This document shows positions 1-9,812 of a stretch of DNA of 64,000 nt, piece by piece. The notes under the pieces are model-generated. The model did no database searches and had not been told where the DNA came from. It saw only the letters and a program-made list of their open reading frames with translations. The position numbers and the translations under genes were made by a program. Origin of the DNA: Blattabacterium cuenoti (GTDB lineage: Bacteria; Bacteroidota; Bacteroidia; Flavobacteriales; Blattabacteriaceae); NCBI RefSeq assembly GCF_014251755.1, contig NZ_CP059200.1, positions 384,746 to 448,745 on the forward strand. Reading direction: 5' to 3'. Each line of letters starts with the position of its first letter. The first letter of the stretch is position 1.

Positions 1-473
1 GGTTTCAAATGTCTCAAAGCATAATTAAATAGCAATTGTGAATTAATATACAGAATGGAGAAAAAAATGGTGCACTCCTACTTCATCACGTAAATCCTTG
101 GCAAATTTAAAGATTAAGATGTCTTTGGCAAAATGCTGATTTTTTAAAAATGCAGATAACAGAATGAGGATCTGACAACACAGTAATGGCGTGTGGCAGT
201 TCTTAGTAGGAGGTTGGATGCGCCTAATATCGGCCGTTTCAAACAAATTCTTAAGTAATTAGACAGAAATTCAATATTATTACACTATTTTTGTGCGAAA
301 GAGAACCTTTGTTTGTGTTTTATATTTTTTATCCATTTTCAAAAAATAAAAACCCTTCGAATAATTCAAAGGGATGATATTTCAATTAAATCCAATAAAT
401 AATTACACAAATATAAGAATTTCTTTGTTTTTCAAAAAACATGTTATATTATTATGAAAACTTTTCAAACGTT
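1..473. other. Leader region upstream of icd without a convincing gene
   Basis: I see no recognisable gene here. A 67-codon minus-strand frame (43-246) is open but matches no family I know. Bases 1-240 are about 36% G+C by my count, clearly richer than other spacers in the window, while 250-473 are very AT-rich. The word GTTTCAAA occurs at 2-9 and 236-243, at the two ends of the richer part. A TAnnTTTG-like box (TATTTTTG, 287-294) has no clear upstream partner. A short inverted repeat with 7-base arms (426-441) sits just upstream of icd. The richer block could be remnant, foreign or chimeric DNA. Confidence 0.5.
353..373 (-). terminator. Terminator-like hairpin upstream of icd
   Basis: The arms CCCTT and AAGGG, with an inner GAAT/ATTC pairing, form a hairpin. 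On the minus strand it is followed by a T-rich tract (TTTTTATTTTTT, about 340-352). As an intrinsic terminator it would stop minus-strand transcription. No minus-strand gene lies just to its right, so its client is unclear and it may only block antisense transcription from the icd side. Confidence 0.35.
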
Positions 474-1709
474 ATGAAAAAAATAAAAGTCCACAATCCT
501 ATAGTAGAAATAGATGGAGATGAGATGGCGAGAATTATATGGAAATATATAAAAACATACTTTATTTTTCCCTACTTAGATATAAATATTATTTATTTTG
601 ATTTAGGAATAGAAAATAGAAATGCAACAAATGATCAAATTACTATAGATGCTGCTTATGCTATCAAAAAATATAATGTAGGAATTAAATGTGCTACAAT
701 TACACCAGATGAAGATAGAATGAAAGAATTTCATTTAAAAAAAATGTGGAAATCTCCAAATGGAACTATTAGAAATATTATTAACGGAACTGTTTTTAGA
801 GAACCTATCATAATAAAAAACATACCTCGTTTGATTCCCAATTGGATCAATCCTATATGTATTGCTAGACATGCTTATGCTGATCAATATAAAGCTATTG
901 ATTTTATGATTAAAAAAAAAGGAAAGTTATATATTTCTTTTATTCCAGATGATAAAAAAAACCAATCAATAAAATATGAAATTCATCATTTTATGAGCCC
1001 TGGTATTGCTATGGGGATGTATAATACAGATCAGTCTATTTATGGGTTTGCTCGTTCTTGTTTTAATTATTCTGTATATAAAAAATGGCCTTTGTTTTTA
1101 TCTACTAAAAATACTATTTTAAAAGCATATGATGAGAATTTTAAGAAAATATTTCAAAAAATATATGAAAATGAATTTCAATCAAAATTTGAAAACCTAC
1201 ATATCACTTATGAACATCGTTTGATTGATGATATGATTGCAAAAACAATTAAATCAAATGGAAAATTTATATGGGCTTGCAAAAATTATGATGGAGATGT
1301 ATTATCGGATTGTATTGCCCAAGGATTTGGTTCGTTAGGAATGATGACTTCTGTTTTACTTAGTCCAGATGGAAAAACTTTAGAATCTGAAGCCATTCAT
1401 GGAACTATCACTAGACATTATAGATTACATCAAAATGGAAAAGAAACATCAACCAATCCTATTGCTTCTATTTTTTCTTGGACTCGTGCTCTTAAACATC
1501 GCGCCATTTTAGATAAAAATACAGATCTAAAATCCTTTTCAGAAAATATGGAAAAAGCATGTATAGATTTTATAGAATCTGGAAAAATGACTAAAGATTT
1601 ATTTCAATTATCTAAAAAAAATGAAAAAGAAAATAACTATTTGAATACCCAAACTTTTCTTAAAGAACTTAAAATATTTTTTGATAAAAAAATCAATAAA
1701 AAAGCATAA
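474..1709 (+). CDS. icd: NADP-type isocitrate dehydrogenase
   Basis: Oxidatively decarboxylates isocitrate to 2-oxoglutarate in the TCA cycle (cytosol). The product is about 411 residues, the length of the homodimeric eukaryote-like isocitrate dehydrogenases common in Bacteroidota. Visible motifs are [13 protein letters not shown] near the N-terminus, SPNGTIRN near residue 94 (substrate binding) and YDGDVLSD near residue 275 (metal-binding aspartates). I chose the ATG at 474 because family members begin with this KIKV.NP sequence; an in-frame ATG at 441 would add 11 residues unlike the family. It stands alone on the plus strand and converges on menE. NADP rather than NAD specificity is inferred from the subfamily. 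Confidence 0.93.
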   Translation: MKKIKVHNPIVEIDGDEMARIIWKYIKTYFIFPYLDINIIYFDLGIENRNATNDQITIDAAYAIKKYNVGIKCATITPDEDRMKEFHLKKMWKSPNGTIRNIINGTVFREPIIIKNIPRLIPNWINPICIARHAYADQYKAIDFMIKKKGKLYISFIPDDKKNQSIKYEIHHFMSPGIAMGMYNTDQSIYGFARSCFNYSVYKKWPLFLSTKNTILKAYDENFKKIFQKIYENEFQSKFENLHITYEHRLIDDMIAKTIKSNGKFIWACKNYDGDVLSDCIAQGFGSLGMMTSVLLSPDGKTLESEAIHGTITRHYRLHQNGKETSTNPIASIFSWTRALKHRAILDKNTDLKSFSENMEKACIDFIESGKMTKDLFQLSKKNEKENNYLNTQTFLKELKIFFDKKINKKA

Positions 1710-1715
1710 AATATA

Positions 1716-2768
1716 TTATGTTTTGATTATTTTTTTTATAATTTCTTTTCTTCTAAATTTATCCAATAAATTATCCGTAAAATGAGAAATGAAAAAAATA
1801 TTTTTTGGTTTATAAAAAATATTTTTTTCATTAAAAATGGAATTTGGAATATACAATGAAAAAGGTTTTCCTTCAATAATTAATACAACTTTTTCTCCCA
1901 AAATTTTATCTGGAATTGAGGATATAAAAAATCGTCTTTCATAAGGAATAAAAGAACTAATTTGTTTTTCTATTAATTCAGGACTAATTTTAATTCCTCC
2001 ACTATTAATGACATTATCATATCTACCTATCCAAATAAATGTATTTTTAGATATCATATGAACAATATCATTTGTTTGAAAAAATGAATTCATATAACAT
2101 GAAGAAAAAACCCTCAAACAATTTCTATTGTCTACACTCAAAATAACATCTTGAAATGATTTATAAAAAATGGATTTATTAGGACCATTAATTCGTTTTA
2201 TAGCTATATGACCTAAAGTTTCTGTCATACCATAAGTGGCATAACAAATTGTTGAAATATTTTGCAATTTTTTTTCCAAAAAACTTGAAATGGAATATCC
2301 TCCTATTAAAATTATATTAATATTTTTCAAGTATTTTAAACTATAAAAAACTTGTATAGGAACCATTGATGTAATGTCAAAATATTCTTTAATATTTTTT
2401 AAAGGATTAGATGATGGAGGAACACAATATATTTTCCATTTAAAAATGATAGCACGTACTAAAAACATTTTAGCAGCTATAAAATCTGGAGATAAACATA
2501 ACAATCCTTTAATTCCTTTTTTTTTAAGCTTTAAAAATTCTACAGTTTTTATAGCTCTTTCGTACATATGTTTTTTACGTAAAGAAATAACTTTAGAAAA
2601 CCCTGTTGTTCCAGAAGTTATACCTAATATAATAGGTTTATTATCATACCAATCTCTCAAAAAAGAAAAAATGGATTCCTTCCAATCATTCTCTTTTTTT
2701 TCTTTATTTTCTTCTTTTTCTTTAGAAAAGAAAATGAATTTTTTTTTTGAAGAAAAATCAATCCACAT
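1716..2768 (-). CDS. menE: o-Succinylbenzoate-CoA ligase
   Basis: Activates o-succinylbenzoate to its CoA thioester in menaquinone synthesis through an acyl-adenylate. At 350 residues it has the short form seen in Flavobacteriia. Adenylate-forming motifs are in order: TSGTTG at 51-56, YGMTET at 179-184 and GRYDNVINSGG at 248-258. It is the last gene of a minus-strand men cluster and starts 5 bases after the end of menC, so it is probably cotranscribed. Membership of the AMP-binding superfamily is clear from the motifs; the exact substrate comes from the men neighbourhood. Confidence 0.9.
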   Translation of the reverse strand: MWIDFSSKKKFIFFSKEKEENKEKKENDWKESIFSFLRDWYDNKPIILGITSGTTGFSKVISLRKKHMYERAIKTVEFLKLKKKGIKGLLCLSPDFIAAKMFLVRAIIFKWKIYCVPPSSNPLKNIKEYFDITSMVPIQVFYSLKYLKNINIILIGGYSISSFLEKKLQNISTICYATYGMTETLGHIAIKRINGPNKSIFYKSFQDVILSVDNRNCLRVFSSCYMNSFFQTNDIVHMISKNTFIWIGRYDNVINSGGIKISPELIEKQISSFIPYERRFFISSIPDKILGEKVVLIIEGKPFSLYIPNSIFNEKNIFYKPKNIFFISHFTDNLLDKFRRKEIIKKIIKT

Positions 2769-2773
2769 TTTTT

Positions 2774-3870
2774 TTATTTATTGAATAACATTTTTATGTT
2801 CCATTTTATAGATGGATTATACCAAATAGAACCATTTTTAATTTTTAAAGGTGAAATCCAATTGTTTACGTATAAAATACCCGTATTTAATCCATGTACA
2901 TTAAATTTTTTATATTTTTTCTGCATTATAAAGGTCCATTGAGCAATAGCATTAATTCCAATATTACTTTCTAAAGAAGAACTAATATACCATTTTATTT
3001 TTCTTTTAGTCGCTTCTATTATCCATTCTTCAGATCCAAAAAATCCACCATTTATACTTGGTTTTAATATAATAGACTGAGGTTTAATAATATCCAATAA
3101 CTTTGTTTTTTTTTTAATTCATGAATATTTGCTAATTCTTCATCTAATGCTATAGGTAATTTTGATTTTTTACATATTTCTGACATATCTTTCCAATTTC
3201 CAGATGATATTGGTTGCTCCATGAAATCAATTATTCCCAAATCATAAAATTTATTTAAATAATAGAAAACTTTTTTAATATTTTCAAAGCAACCATTTGC
3301 ATCTATACGTATTTTTAAAAATGGATATTTTCTTTTTATGTTTTTTAAAATAAAATATTGATTATCAATCAATTTCATATTGATCTTCATTTTTATCAAT
3401 GAAAAGCCTTTAATAATTTGATTTTCTATTTTTTCCATTGCATATTTTTTATCTTTATTAAAAGAATTCAACCACATTAAACTATTTATAGGAATTCCTT
3501 CTATACCATAAGTAAAATTAGAATGATATAACATAGGAAATTTATTTTTTAAGCTTAAAAAAGCTTGTTCTAATCCAAATAAAATAGATGAATAAGAAAT
3601 ATATTTATAATAAAAACACATTTCCGTTCTTTTGAAGAACGAAATTATCTTGGAAAGATTTTTAAGTTCTATTTCAAATTTTTTTAAATTTTTTAAAGCA
3701 AATTGGTCCAATATTGGGTTGCATTCTCCTATTCCTATTTTATTATTTTGTGTTAAAATAATAAACCATATAGTATTTTTTCTAAATGTTCTATTAGAAT
3801 TAAATATTGTTTTTTGAAAACAAAATATTCTTTTTTTCAAAAAACAATTCAATGTTTTGAAATTATTCAT
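2774..3870 (-). pseudogene. menC: o-Succinylbenzoate synthase, interrupted by a frame break at a poly(A) tract
   Basis: An enolase-superfamily enzyme that dehydrates SHCHC to o-succinylbenzoate in menaquinone synthesis. The N-terminal frame (3870 to 3064, 268 codons) carries the catalytic KMK at 160-162, RIDANG at 188-193, MEQP at 217-220 and LDEE at 242-245. It then runs out of frame soon after a run of ten A in the sense strand (plus-strand T run 3106-3115). The C-terminal part, including the final catalytic lysine (ILKPS) and SSSLESNIG, continues in another frame to 2774. One extra A would restore a full enzyme. It may be a recent pseudogene, a sequencing error, or a gene rescued by polymerase slippage. 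Neighbours menE, menA and menB are intact. Confidence 0.85.
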
Positions 3871-3873
3871 GCA

Positions 3874-4566
3874 TTAAACATATATAGTCTTTCCTTTTTC
3901 CAATAAAATTAATTCTTTTCCTTTTTCAAAAAATCTTTTTTTTGCTTGTTCTTGATCAATTCGAATATCTTCAAAAGTATTATAATGAACACCTAATATT
4001 TTTTCAGATTTCAAAAAATCTGAAGCAAGAATAGCTTCTTCTATGTCCATAGTATATCTACCACCTATTGGTAAAATAGAAAGGTTCAATTTCCCAAAAT
4101 TAGGAATAAGATTCATTTCATACATCACAGATGTATCTCCTGATATATATAGATTTCCTTCATCTGTATGTAAAAGAAAACCTCCTGGATTTCCTCCATA
4201 AGTACCATCGTTAAAAACACTGGAATGAGCAGCCCAAGTATATTTTAATTTTCCAAAAGGAAATGATGTAAAAGAACCATAATTGATTCCATATGTTTTT
4301 ATTCCTTTTTTATAAAAATAATTAGATATTTCATAATTAGAAATAACTAAAATATTATGGAAATTACGTGATAATAATTCTACATCACAAACATGATCAT
4401 AATGTGCATGAGTCAATAAAATATAATCAATTTTTTTTGTAAAAATTTTTAAAAAATTGATATTCTTATCAAAAGAAGGATTTCCAGAAAAAAAAGGATC
4501 TACTAATAAATTTTTTTCATGAATTTCTAATATACACGTGCTATGAGAAAAAAAAGTAACTTTCAT
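3874..4566 (-). CDS. Metallo-beta-lactamase-fold metal-dependent hydrolase
   Basis: A cytosolic metallo-hydrolase of about 230 residues resembling the UPF0173 group. The metal-binding signature HAHYDH lies at 53-58, followed by further histidine and aspartate positions (AAHSS, GDTSVM, GVHYNTFED). I start at the ATG at 4566, 8 bases after menA ends, because MKVTFFSHS fits the family start; the open frame runs on upstream to 4731 but overlaps menA. Such a gene inside the men cluster is usual in Bacteroidota as far as I know. Its substrate is unknown, and a role in menaquinone metabolism is only suggested by position. Confidence 0.8.
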   Translation of the reverse strand: MKVTFFSHSTCILEIHEKNLLVDPFFSGNPSFDKNINFLKIFTKKIDYILLTHAHYDHVCDVELLSRNFHNILVISNYEISNYFYKKGIKTYGINYGSFTSFPFGKLKYTWAAHSSVFNDGTYGGNPGGFLLHTDEGNLYISGDTSVMYEMNLIPNFGKLNLSILPIGGRYTMDIEEAILASDFLKSEKILGVHYNTFEDIRIDQEQAKKRFFEKGKELILLEKGKTIYV

Positions 4567-4574
4567 ATGACAAT

Positions 4575-5480
4575 TTAATTTATAAAACCAATTCCTATAC
4601 TCAATCCATGTAAAAAAATGAGTATTACTAATTTTTTCAATTCTAAATTGAACAATTTTTTTTCTTTTATAAAAATTATTTTCAAAATATGTAATATTAA
4701 AAGAATAGAAATAAAAATAAAAAAAATCCATTGATAAACAGATTTTTGATTCAAAAAAATAAAATATCCTCCTAAAAATATTGATATTAATATAACAAAT
4801 GTATGATATAATTTAGCATATTTTATACCCAACCATACAGACATAGTATATTTTCTATTTTCATAATCATTATCCAAATCTCTCATATTATTTATATTCA
4901 AAACTCCTACATTTAAAAAACCTATATCTAAAGAAAGAAAAAATATATCCATACATAAAGTATGTGTATATAAAAAATAACTTCCTTCTACTGAAAGAAT
5001 ACCGAAAAAAATCATAACAAATAAATCACCCATTCCTGTTATATATCCATATGGACGAGATCCAATAGAATATCTTATTGAACTATATATACATATAAAA
5101 ATTCCTATGAAATAGATGAAAAAAATAAAAATATGATTCCATAAAAGAGTTTTACAAAATAAAAAAAAACCTGAAAAAAAAGATAATATAGAAAATATAA
5201 AAATGGCTTTTTTCATTTCTAATAAAGAAATAAAACCACTTTGAATTGTTCTTTTAGGACCTATTCGTTTATAGTTATCTACTCCTGTTATGCTATCTCC
5301 ATAATCATTTGAAAAATTGGCTAAAATTTGTAATAACAAGGCGGTAATAACACATAAAATATAAGAAATTAAACTTACATTTTTTCTGGATTGAGATATA
5401 AGAAAACTCAAAGTTATTCCATAAAAAGATAAAGGTAAAGTATGAATACGAGTGGCACGAATCCAGTATTTTAATTTCAT
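4575..5480 (-). CDS. menA: 1,4-Dihydroxy-2-naphthoate polyprenyltransferase
   Basis: An integral membrane UbiA-family enzyme that attaches the polyprenyl chain to dihydroxynaphthoate, giving demethylmenaquinone. It has 301 residues with about eight or nine hydrophobic segments. The first aspartate-rich motif is [11 protein letters not shown] at 58-68, and a second ([14 protein letters not shown]) lies near residue 200. It overlaps the end of menB by 4 bases, indicating coupled translation. The motifs show a UbiA prenyltransferase; assignment as MenA rests on the men genes on both sides. Confidence 0.92.
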   Translation of the reverse strand: MKLKYWIRATRIHTLPLSFYGITLSFLISQSRKNVSLISYILCVITALLLQILANFSNDYGDSITGVDNYKRIGPKRTIQSGFISLLEMKKAIFIFSILSFFSGFFLFCKTLLWNHIFIFFIYFIGIFICIYSSIRYSIGSRPYGYITGMGDLFVMIFFGILSVEGSYFLYTHTLCMDIFFLSLDIGFLNVGVLNINNMRDLDNDYENRKYTMSVWLGIKYAKLYHTFVILISIFLGGYFIFLNQKSVYQWIFFIFISILLILHILKIIFIKEKKLFNLELKKLVILIFLHGLSIGIGFIN

Positions 5481-6301
5481 AAAAACTTCGTAAACTTTTT
5501 AAAATTGGGAGATCTTTTTTCTAAAAAAGCTTTTTTTCCTTCTTGAGATTCTTCCATTAAATAAAACATTAAAGTAGCATCTCCTGTTAATTGCATCAAA
5601 CCATGTTGCCCATCCAATTCAGCGTTTAAACTACGTTTTATCATCCTTAAAGACATTGGACTTCGTTTTTGTATAATTTTACACCATTCTATCGTTTCTT
5701 TTTCCAATTTCTTTTTTTTTACAACTTTATTAATCAACCCCATTTTAAAAGCTTCTTTAGCTGTATATTTTTTACATAAAAACCACATTTCTCGTGTTCT
5801 TTTTTGTCCAATATGACGGGCTAAATATGAACTACCAAACCCTCCATCAAAAGAACCTACTTTTGGACCTACCTGACTAAAAATAGCATCGTCAGATGCT
5901 ATAGTTAAATCACAAACAACATGCAAAACATGTCCTCCTCCCACTGCATATCCATTAACCATCGCTATAACTGGTTTAGGAATTTCTCTTATTTTTTTGT
6001 AAAAATCCAAAATATTCAATCTGGGAATTCCATCTTTACCTAAATATCCCCCCATGCCTCTTGTAGTTTGATCTCCTCCAGAACAAAAAGATTTTTCTCC
6101 AGCCCCAGTTATAATTAATACATCTATATCATTTCTGATACTACATATATTTATAGCATCTATCATTTCATTAACTGTTTCTACACGAAATGCATTATGA
6201 CACCATGGTCTATTAATCTCTATTTTAGAAATACCTTCTCCAAAAAAAAACAATATATCTTCATATTTTTTTATGGAAACCCAATTTATAGTAGAATTCA
6301 T
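5477..6301 (-). CDS. menB: 1,4-Dihydroxy-2-naphthoyl-CoA synthase
   Basis: A crotonase-fold enzyme that closes the ring of o-succinylbenzoyl-CoA to form the naphthoate skeleton of menaquinone. It has 274 residues, the usual family length. Visible are the oxyanion-hole segments FCSGGDQ at 72-78 and GYAVGGGH at 117-124, and the MenB-type [13 protein letters not shown] at 145-157. It is the first gene of the local men operon (menB-menA-hydrolase-menC-menE). menD and menH are not in the window, while isochorismate synthase and a thioesterase lie at its far end. Confidence 0.95.
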   Translation of the reverse strand: MNSTINWVSIKKYEDILFFFGEGISKIEINRPWCHNAFRVETVNEMIDAINICSIRNDIDVLIITGAGEKSFCSGGDQTTRGMGGYLGKDGIPRLNILDFYKKIREIPKPVIAMVNGYAVGGGHVLHVVCDLTIASDDAIFSQVGPKVGSFDGGFGSSYLARHIGQKRTREMWFLCKKYTAKEAFKMGLINKVVKKKKLEKETIEWCKIIQKRSPMSLRMIKRSLNAELDGQHGLMQLTGDATLMFYLMEESQEGKKAFLEKRSPNFKKFTKFL

Positions 6302-6364
6302 AATAAGAAAATTGAAAATTGATGTTTATTTTTACAAAATAACAAAAAAAATAGATTTTATGTT

Positions 6365-6766
6365 ATGTACCGAAATATGTTATCTCTCTCTGCAGGAGTT
6401 TTAATCAGTATTGTAGAAATGTTTTTTTCCATGAAAATTGTGAAAAAATGGTTTACAGAAATACAATTTCTTCCATTGAAAAAATTCAAGTATATTTTAA
6501 CTGAAGCTCCTACTGAATTTTTTATAGTTTTAATTTTTTTTTATGCTTTTAGCACATTATTAGGAAGTATGATAACTGCTTTTATTGCACAAAATGCAAA
6601 AAAAGCTTATGCTATATTAACAGGTTTCATTTTATTCATTATTACATTATTTTACATGTTTTGTTATCCATTTCCGTTATGGTTTAAAATCATAATATTA
6701 TTTGTTTTTTTCCCTTTTTCATATATAGGAGGTAATTTTATAGAATTTTTACAAAGAAAAAAATGA
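6365..6766 (+). CDS. Small conserved-type membrane protein of unknown function
   Basis: A 133-residue protein with four likely membrane-spanning segments (about 5-25, 50-72, 78-100 and 103-125) and a basic C-terminus (FLQRKK). I do not recognise the family. It is the only plus-strand gene between icd and dnaK. It diverges from menB, with 63 bases between the starts, and its last 18 bases overlap the end of nhaD tail to tail. Survival in a strongly reduced genome suggests a function, but none can be assigned from the sequence. Confidence 0.75.
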   Translation: MYRNMLSLSAGVLISIVEMFFSMKIVKKWFTEIQFLPLKKFKYILTEAPTEFFIVLIFFYAFSTLLGSMITAFIAQNAKKAYAILTGFILFIITLFYMFCYPFPLWFKIIILFVFFPFSYIGGNFIEFLQRKK

Positions 6767-8020
6767 ATAAATTAATAGATAAATAAATCCAGATACATAT
6801 CCTATTAAAGCAATCCAACTAATATTTTTTAAATACCAAAAAAAATCTATTTTTTCCATACTCATAGCTGATACACCTGCAGCAGATCCTATAAGAAAAA
6901 TGCTTCCTCCTGTTCCAGAAACATAAGCAATAAAATGCCATAAATCATGATTAAAAGGATAAGAAAACATAGTTATAGTAGCAGCCACTAAAGGGACATT
7001 ATCTATAATAGAAGAAATTAATCCGAATAAAAAAGTTGTGATTTTCCATGTAGAAACTCTTTCATTTATCCAATGAGATAAACTATATAAACTTCCTATA
7101 GATTCTAAAGAAGAAACAGAAAGTAAAATTCCCAAGAAAAATAAAATACTAGATATGTCTACTTTTTTAAATGCATCATCTAAAATAGATGTAGATCTAT
7201 ATTTTTTGGATACTATAATAAGTATAATTCCTAAAGAAAACATCATCCCCATATACGGAGGAATTCCAATTATAGTTTTGAAAACTGGAACAAGCAACAT
7301 CAGAGACAAACCTAGTTTTAATATAAAAAATCCTCTATTTTTACAATATTTTGATAGATTATTTTTTTTTATTTGAATGTATCCATTAAAAACAGGCATA
7401 TAAGATGCTATTAAAGTAGAAATAATCATACATAATACAGATGGTATAAATATTTTTTTAATGAGAAAAATTGTAGTGACTTTATTAGAGATCCATAACA
7501 TAGTTGTAGTTATATCTCCAATTGGAGACCAAACTCCTCCTGCATTAGCAGATATGATAATTAATCCTAAATAATATAAACGATCTTTGTAATTGGAAAT
7601 TGTTTTTTTCAAAATAGAAATCAAAACCATAGTAGCTGTAAGATTATCTATTATAGCAGATAATAAAAAAGAAATTGTACTTATAATCCATAAAAATTTA
7701 CGTTTTGTATTTGTATAAAACAAATCTTTGATAGCCTCAAATCCAGAATATTTTTCAATGATAGCAATAATAGACATAGCTCCAATAAGAAAAAAAACGA
7801 TTTCAGATGCTTTTCCTAAATGAAATAATAATAAATATTTAGGATTTTTTTTCAGAATCAAATGTTGATCTAATTCATATTCATATACAGGAATATTTAA
7901 AAATATAATTAAAGACCAACAAATAACAGCCATCAAAATAGATGGAATAACTTTATTCAAAGAAAAAAAATCCTCAAGAGCAATTAATAAATATCCAAAG
8001 ATAAAAATTAAGATTACCAT
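6749..8020 (-). CDS. nhaD: NhaD-family sodium/proton antiporter
   Basis: An inner-membrane exchanger of the NhaD/ion-transporter superfamily, used for Na+ and pH balance. It has 423 residues with about eleven hydrophobic helices. Conserved polar patches inside helices include SAIIDNLTATMV near 121-132, SANAGGVWSPIGDITTTMLW near 157-176, SSIIDNVPLVAAT near 335 and SGTGGSIFLIGSAAG near 368, all typical of this family. It follows eno by 50 bases on the same strand. Ion specificity is inferred from the family. Confidence 0.88.
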   Translation of the reverse strand: MVILIFIFGYLLIALEDFFSLNKVIPSILMAVICWSLIIFLNIPVYEYELDQHLILKKNPKYLLLFHLGKASEIVFFLIGAMSIIAIIEKYSGFEAIKDLFYTNTKRKFLWIISTISFLLSAIIDNLTATMVLISILKKTISNYKDRLYYLGLIIISANAGGVWSPIGDITTTMLWISNKVTTIFLIKKIFIPSVLCMIISTLIASYMPVFNGYIQIKKNNLSKYCKNRGFFILKLGLSLMLLVPVFKTIIGIPPYMGMMFSLGIILIIVSKKYRSTSILDDAFKKVDISSILFFLGILLSVSSLESIGSLYSLSHWINERVSTWKITTFLFGLISSIIDNVPLVAATITMFSYPFNHDLWHFIAYVSGTGGSIFLIGSAAGVSAMSMEKIDFFWYLKNISWIALIGYVSGFIYLLIYSFFSL

Positions 8021-8070
8021 TGATTTTATATTGCTCTATTTATTTTATTCTTATTATTATTGATAAATGT

Positions 8071-9366
8071 TTAATTCCATTTTGAATAAAATGAATATTT
8101 TCCAAGTGTATTTTCAATACGTAATAATTGATTATATTTTGAAATTCGTTCAGAACGACACAATGAACCTGTTTTGATTTGTTCAATATTAAATGCAACA
8201 GATAGATCGGCTATAAAAGAATCTTCAGTATCTCCAGAACGATGGGAAATAATATTTTTATATTTATTTTTTTTAGCGATATCAATTGTTTCAATTGTTT
8301 CTGTTAGAGTTCCTACTTGATTGACTTTAATTAAAATAGAATTTGCTACTTTTTTTTCTATTCCTTCATTTAGTTTTTTTACCTGTGTAACAAAAAGATC
8401 ATCTCCAACTAATTGAATTTTATCTCCTATTTCATGAGTCAATAGTTTCCATCCTTCCCAATCATTTTGATCCATTCCATCTTCAATAGATATAATTGGA
8501 TATTTTCTGACTAAATAAGATAAATAGTGAATATGTTCTTCTCTTGATTTTATCAAATTCTTTGTTTTATTTTCTGATTTTTCAAAATGAGAATAATCAT
8601 ATTTATGATTTTTATAAAATTCAGAAGCAGCACAATCTATAGCTATTGCTATTTGATCATAAGGTTCATAATTTGCCATATGTATAGCTTCTAATATATG
8701 ATCTAAAACATCTTCTATTCCATTATTAAAATTAGGAGAAAAACCTCCCTCATCTCCTACACTGGTTGAAAAACCTTTTTTATCTAAAATATTTTTTAGA
8801 TGATAAAACACTTTATGTCCCATTTGAATAGCTTCTGTAAAAGAATTTGCTTTGATAGGAACTATCATAAATTCTTGAAAAACTATAGAAGAAGTATTTG
8901 AGTGTTTTCCTCCATTTACAATGTTTATCAAAGGAATAGGAAGTACACAGGTATAAACTCCTCCTATATATTTATAAAGAGGAAGATTTAATTCATTTGA
9001 TGCCGCTTTTGCAGTTGCCAAAGATACAGCTAAAATAGCATTAGTACCCAATCTTTTTTTATTAATTGTTCCATCTAGTTTTAACATTGATTGATCAATG
9101 CAAATTTGATCTAAAACGGATTTTCCAATTAATTCAGGAGTAATAATGTCATTAATATTTTGAACCGCTTTTAAAACTCCTTTTCCAAAAAAAATATTTT
9201 CTTTGTTATCACGTAATTCAAAAGTTTCATATCTTCCTTTTGATGTTCCAGATGGAACAGAAGCACGTCCTAGTATATTGTTTTCCGTTATAACATCTAC
9301 TTCTACAGTAGGGTTTCCTCTAGAATCCAATATTTGCCTAGCCTGAATATTTTTAATTTTACTCAT
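8071..9366 (-). CDS. eno: Enolase
   Basis: Interconverts 2-phosphoglycerate and phosphoenolpyruvate in glycolysis and gluconeogenesis (cytosol, magnesium-dependent). Full length at 431 residues. Motifs are [12 protein letters not shown] near the start, QEFM at 164-167, GDEGGF at 204-209 and the active-site region [11 protein letters not shown] followed by [15 protein letters not shown]. The start overlaps the end of rplQ by 8 bases, so it is translationally coupled to the ribosomal superoperon. Linking eno to growth-rate-controlled genes in this way is a plausible consequence, not something the sequence proves. Confidence 0.97.
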   Translation of the reverse strand: MSKIKNIQARQILDSRGNPTVEVDVITENNILGRASVPSGTSKGRYETFELRDNKENIFFGKGVLKAVQNINDIITPELIGKSVLDQICIDQSMLKLDGTINKKRLGTNAILAVSLATAKAASNELNLPLYKYIGGVYTCVLPIPLINIVNGGKHSNTSSIVFQEFMIVPIKANSFTEAIQMGHKVFYHLKNILDKKGFSTSVGDEGGFSPNFNNGIEDVLDHILEAIHMANYEPYDQIAIAIDCAASEFYKNHKYDYSHFEKSENKTKNLIKSREEHIHYLSYLVRKYPIISIEDGMDQNDWEGWKLLTHEIGDKIQLVGDDLFVTQVKKLNEGIEKKVANSILIKVNQVGTLTETIETIDIAKKNKYKNIISHRSGDTEDSFIADLSVAFNIEQIKTGSLCRSERISKYNQLLRIENTLGKYSFYSKWN

Positions 9367-9793
9367 TATTCACTCTTTTTATTTTTTTTCTGCTGCGTCT
9401 TACAGATTTTTTTCTTTTTTTAGAATCATAAATTTCATTGAAATCTACTAATTCTATAAGAGAAAAAGAAGCTTGATCTCCAAAACGGAATCCAGTTTTG
9501 ATTATTCTTGTATATCCTCCAGGACGTTCACGTATTTTTTGAAAAATATCCTTAAATAGTTCTGATACTGCTGTTTTATCTTTTAAATATGAAAAAATAT
9601 TTCTTTTGGAATGAGTGGTATCAATTTTTGATTTTGTGATAATAGGTTCTATATATTTTCTTAAAGCCTTAGCTTTAGCTAAAGTGGTAAAAATTCTTTT
9701 CTTTTTAATAAGAGAAGAAGCCATATTAGAAAGAAGAGATTTACGATGTCCACGTTTTCTTCCTAAATGATTATTCTTATTTCTATGATTCAT
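9359..9793 (-). CDS. rplQ: 50S ribosomal protein L17
   Basis: A large-subunit protein near the peptide exit tunnel. It has 144 residues: the conserved core ([22 protein letters not shown] to about residue 115) plus a very basic C-terminal tail. It closes the alpha-operon block after rpoA, with 19 bases between them, as in most bacteria. The last 8 bases overlap the eno start. Confidence 0.96.
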   Translation of the reverse strand: MNHRNKNNHLGRKRGHRKSLLSNMASSLIKKKRIFTTLAKAKALRKYIEPIITKSKIDTTHSKRNIFSYLKDKTAVSELFKDIFQKIRERPGGYTRIIKTGFRFGDQASFSLIELVDFNEIYDSKKRKKSVRRSRKKIKRVNNE

Positions 9794-9812
9794 GAATTAA
9801 TAATCTCTATAT

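Noticed and set aside
2-243. GTTTCAAA direct repeats as an 8-base target-site duplication of a mobile element
   Set aside because: The inner ends show no terminal inverted repeat, no transposase is present, and an 8-base AT-rich word can repeat by chance.
43-246. A 67-codon minus-strand open frame before icd
   Set aside because: No family resemblance, cysteine- and histidine-rich in an odd way, no promoter and no neighbour to support it. It is more likely a chance frame in the unusual segment.
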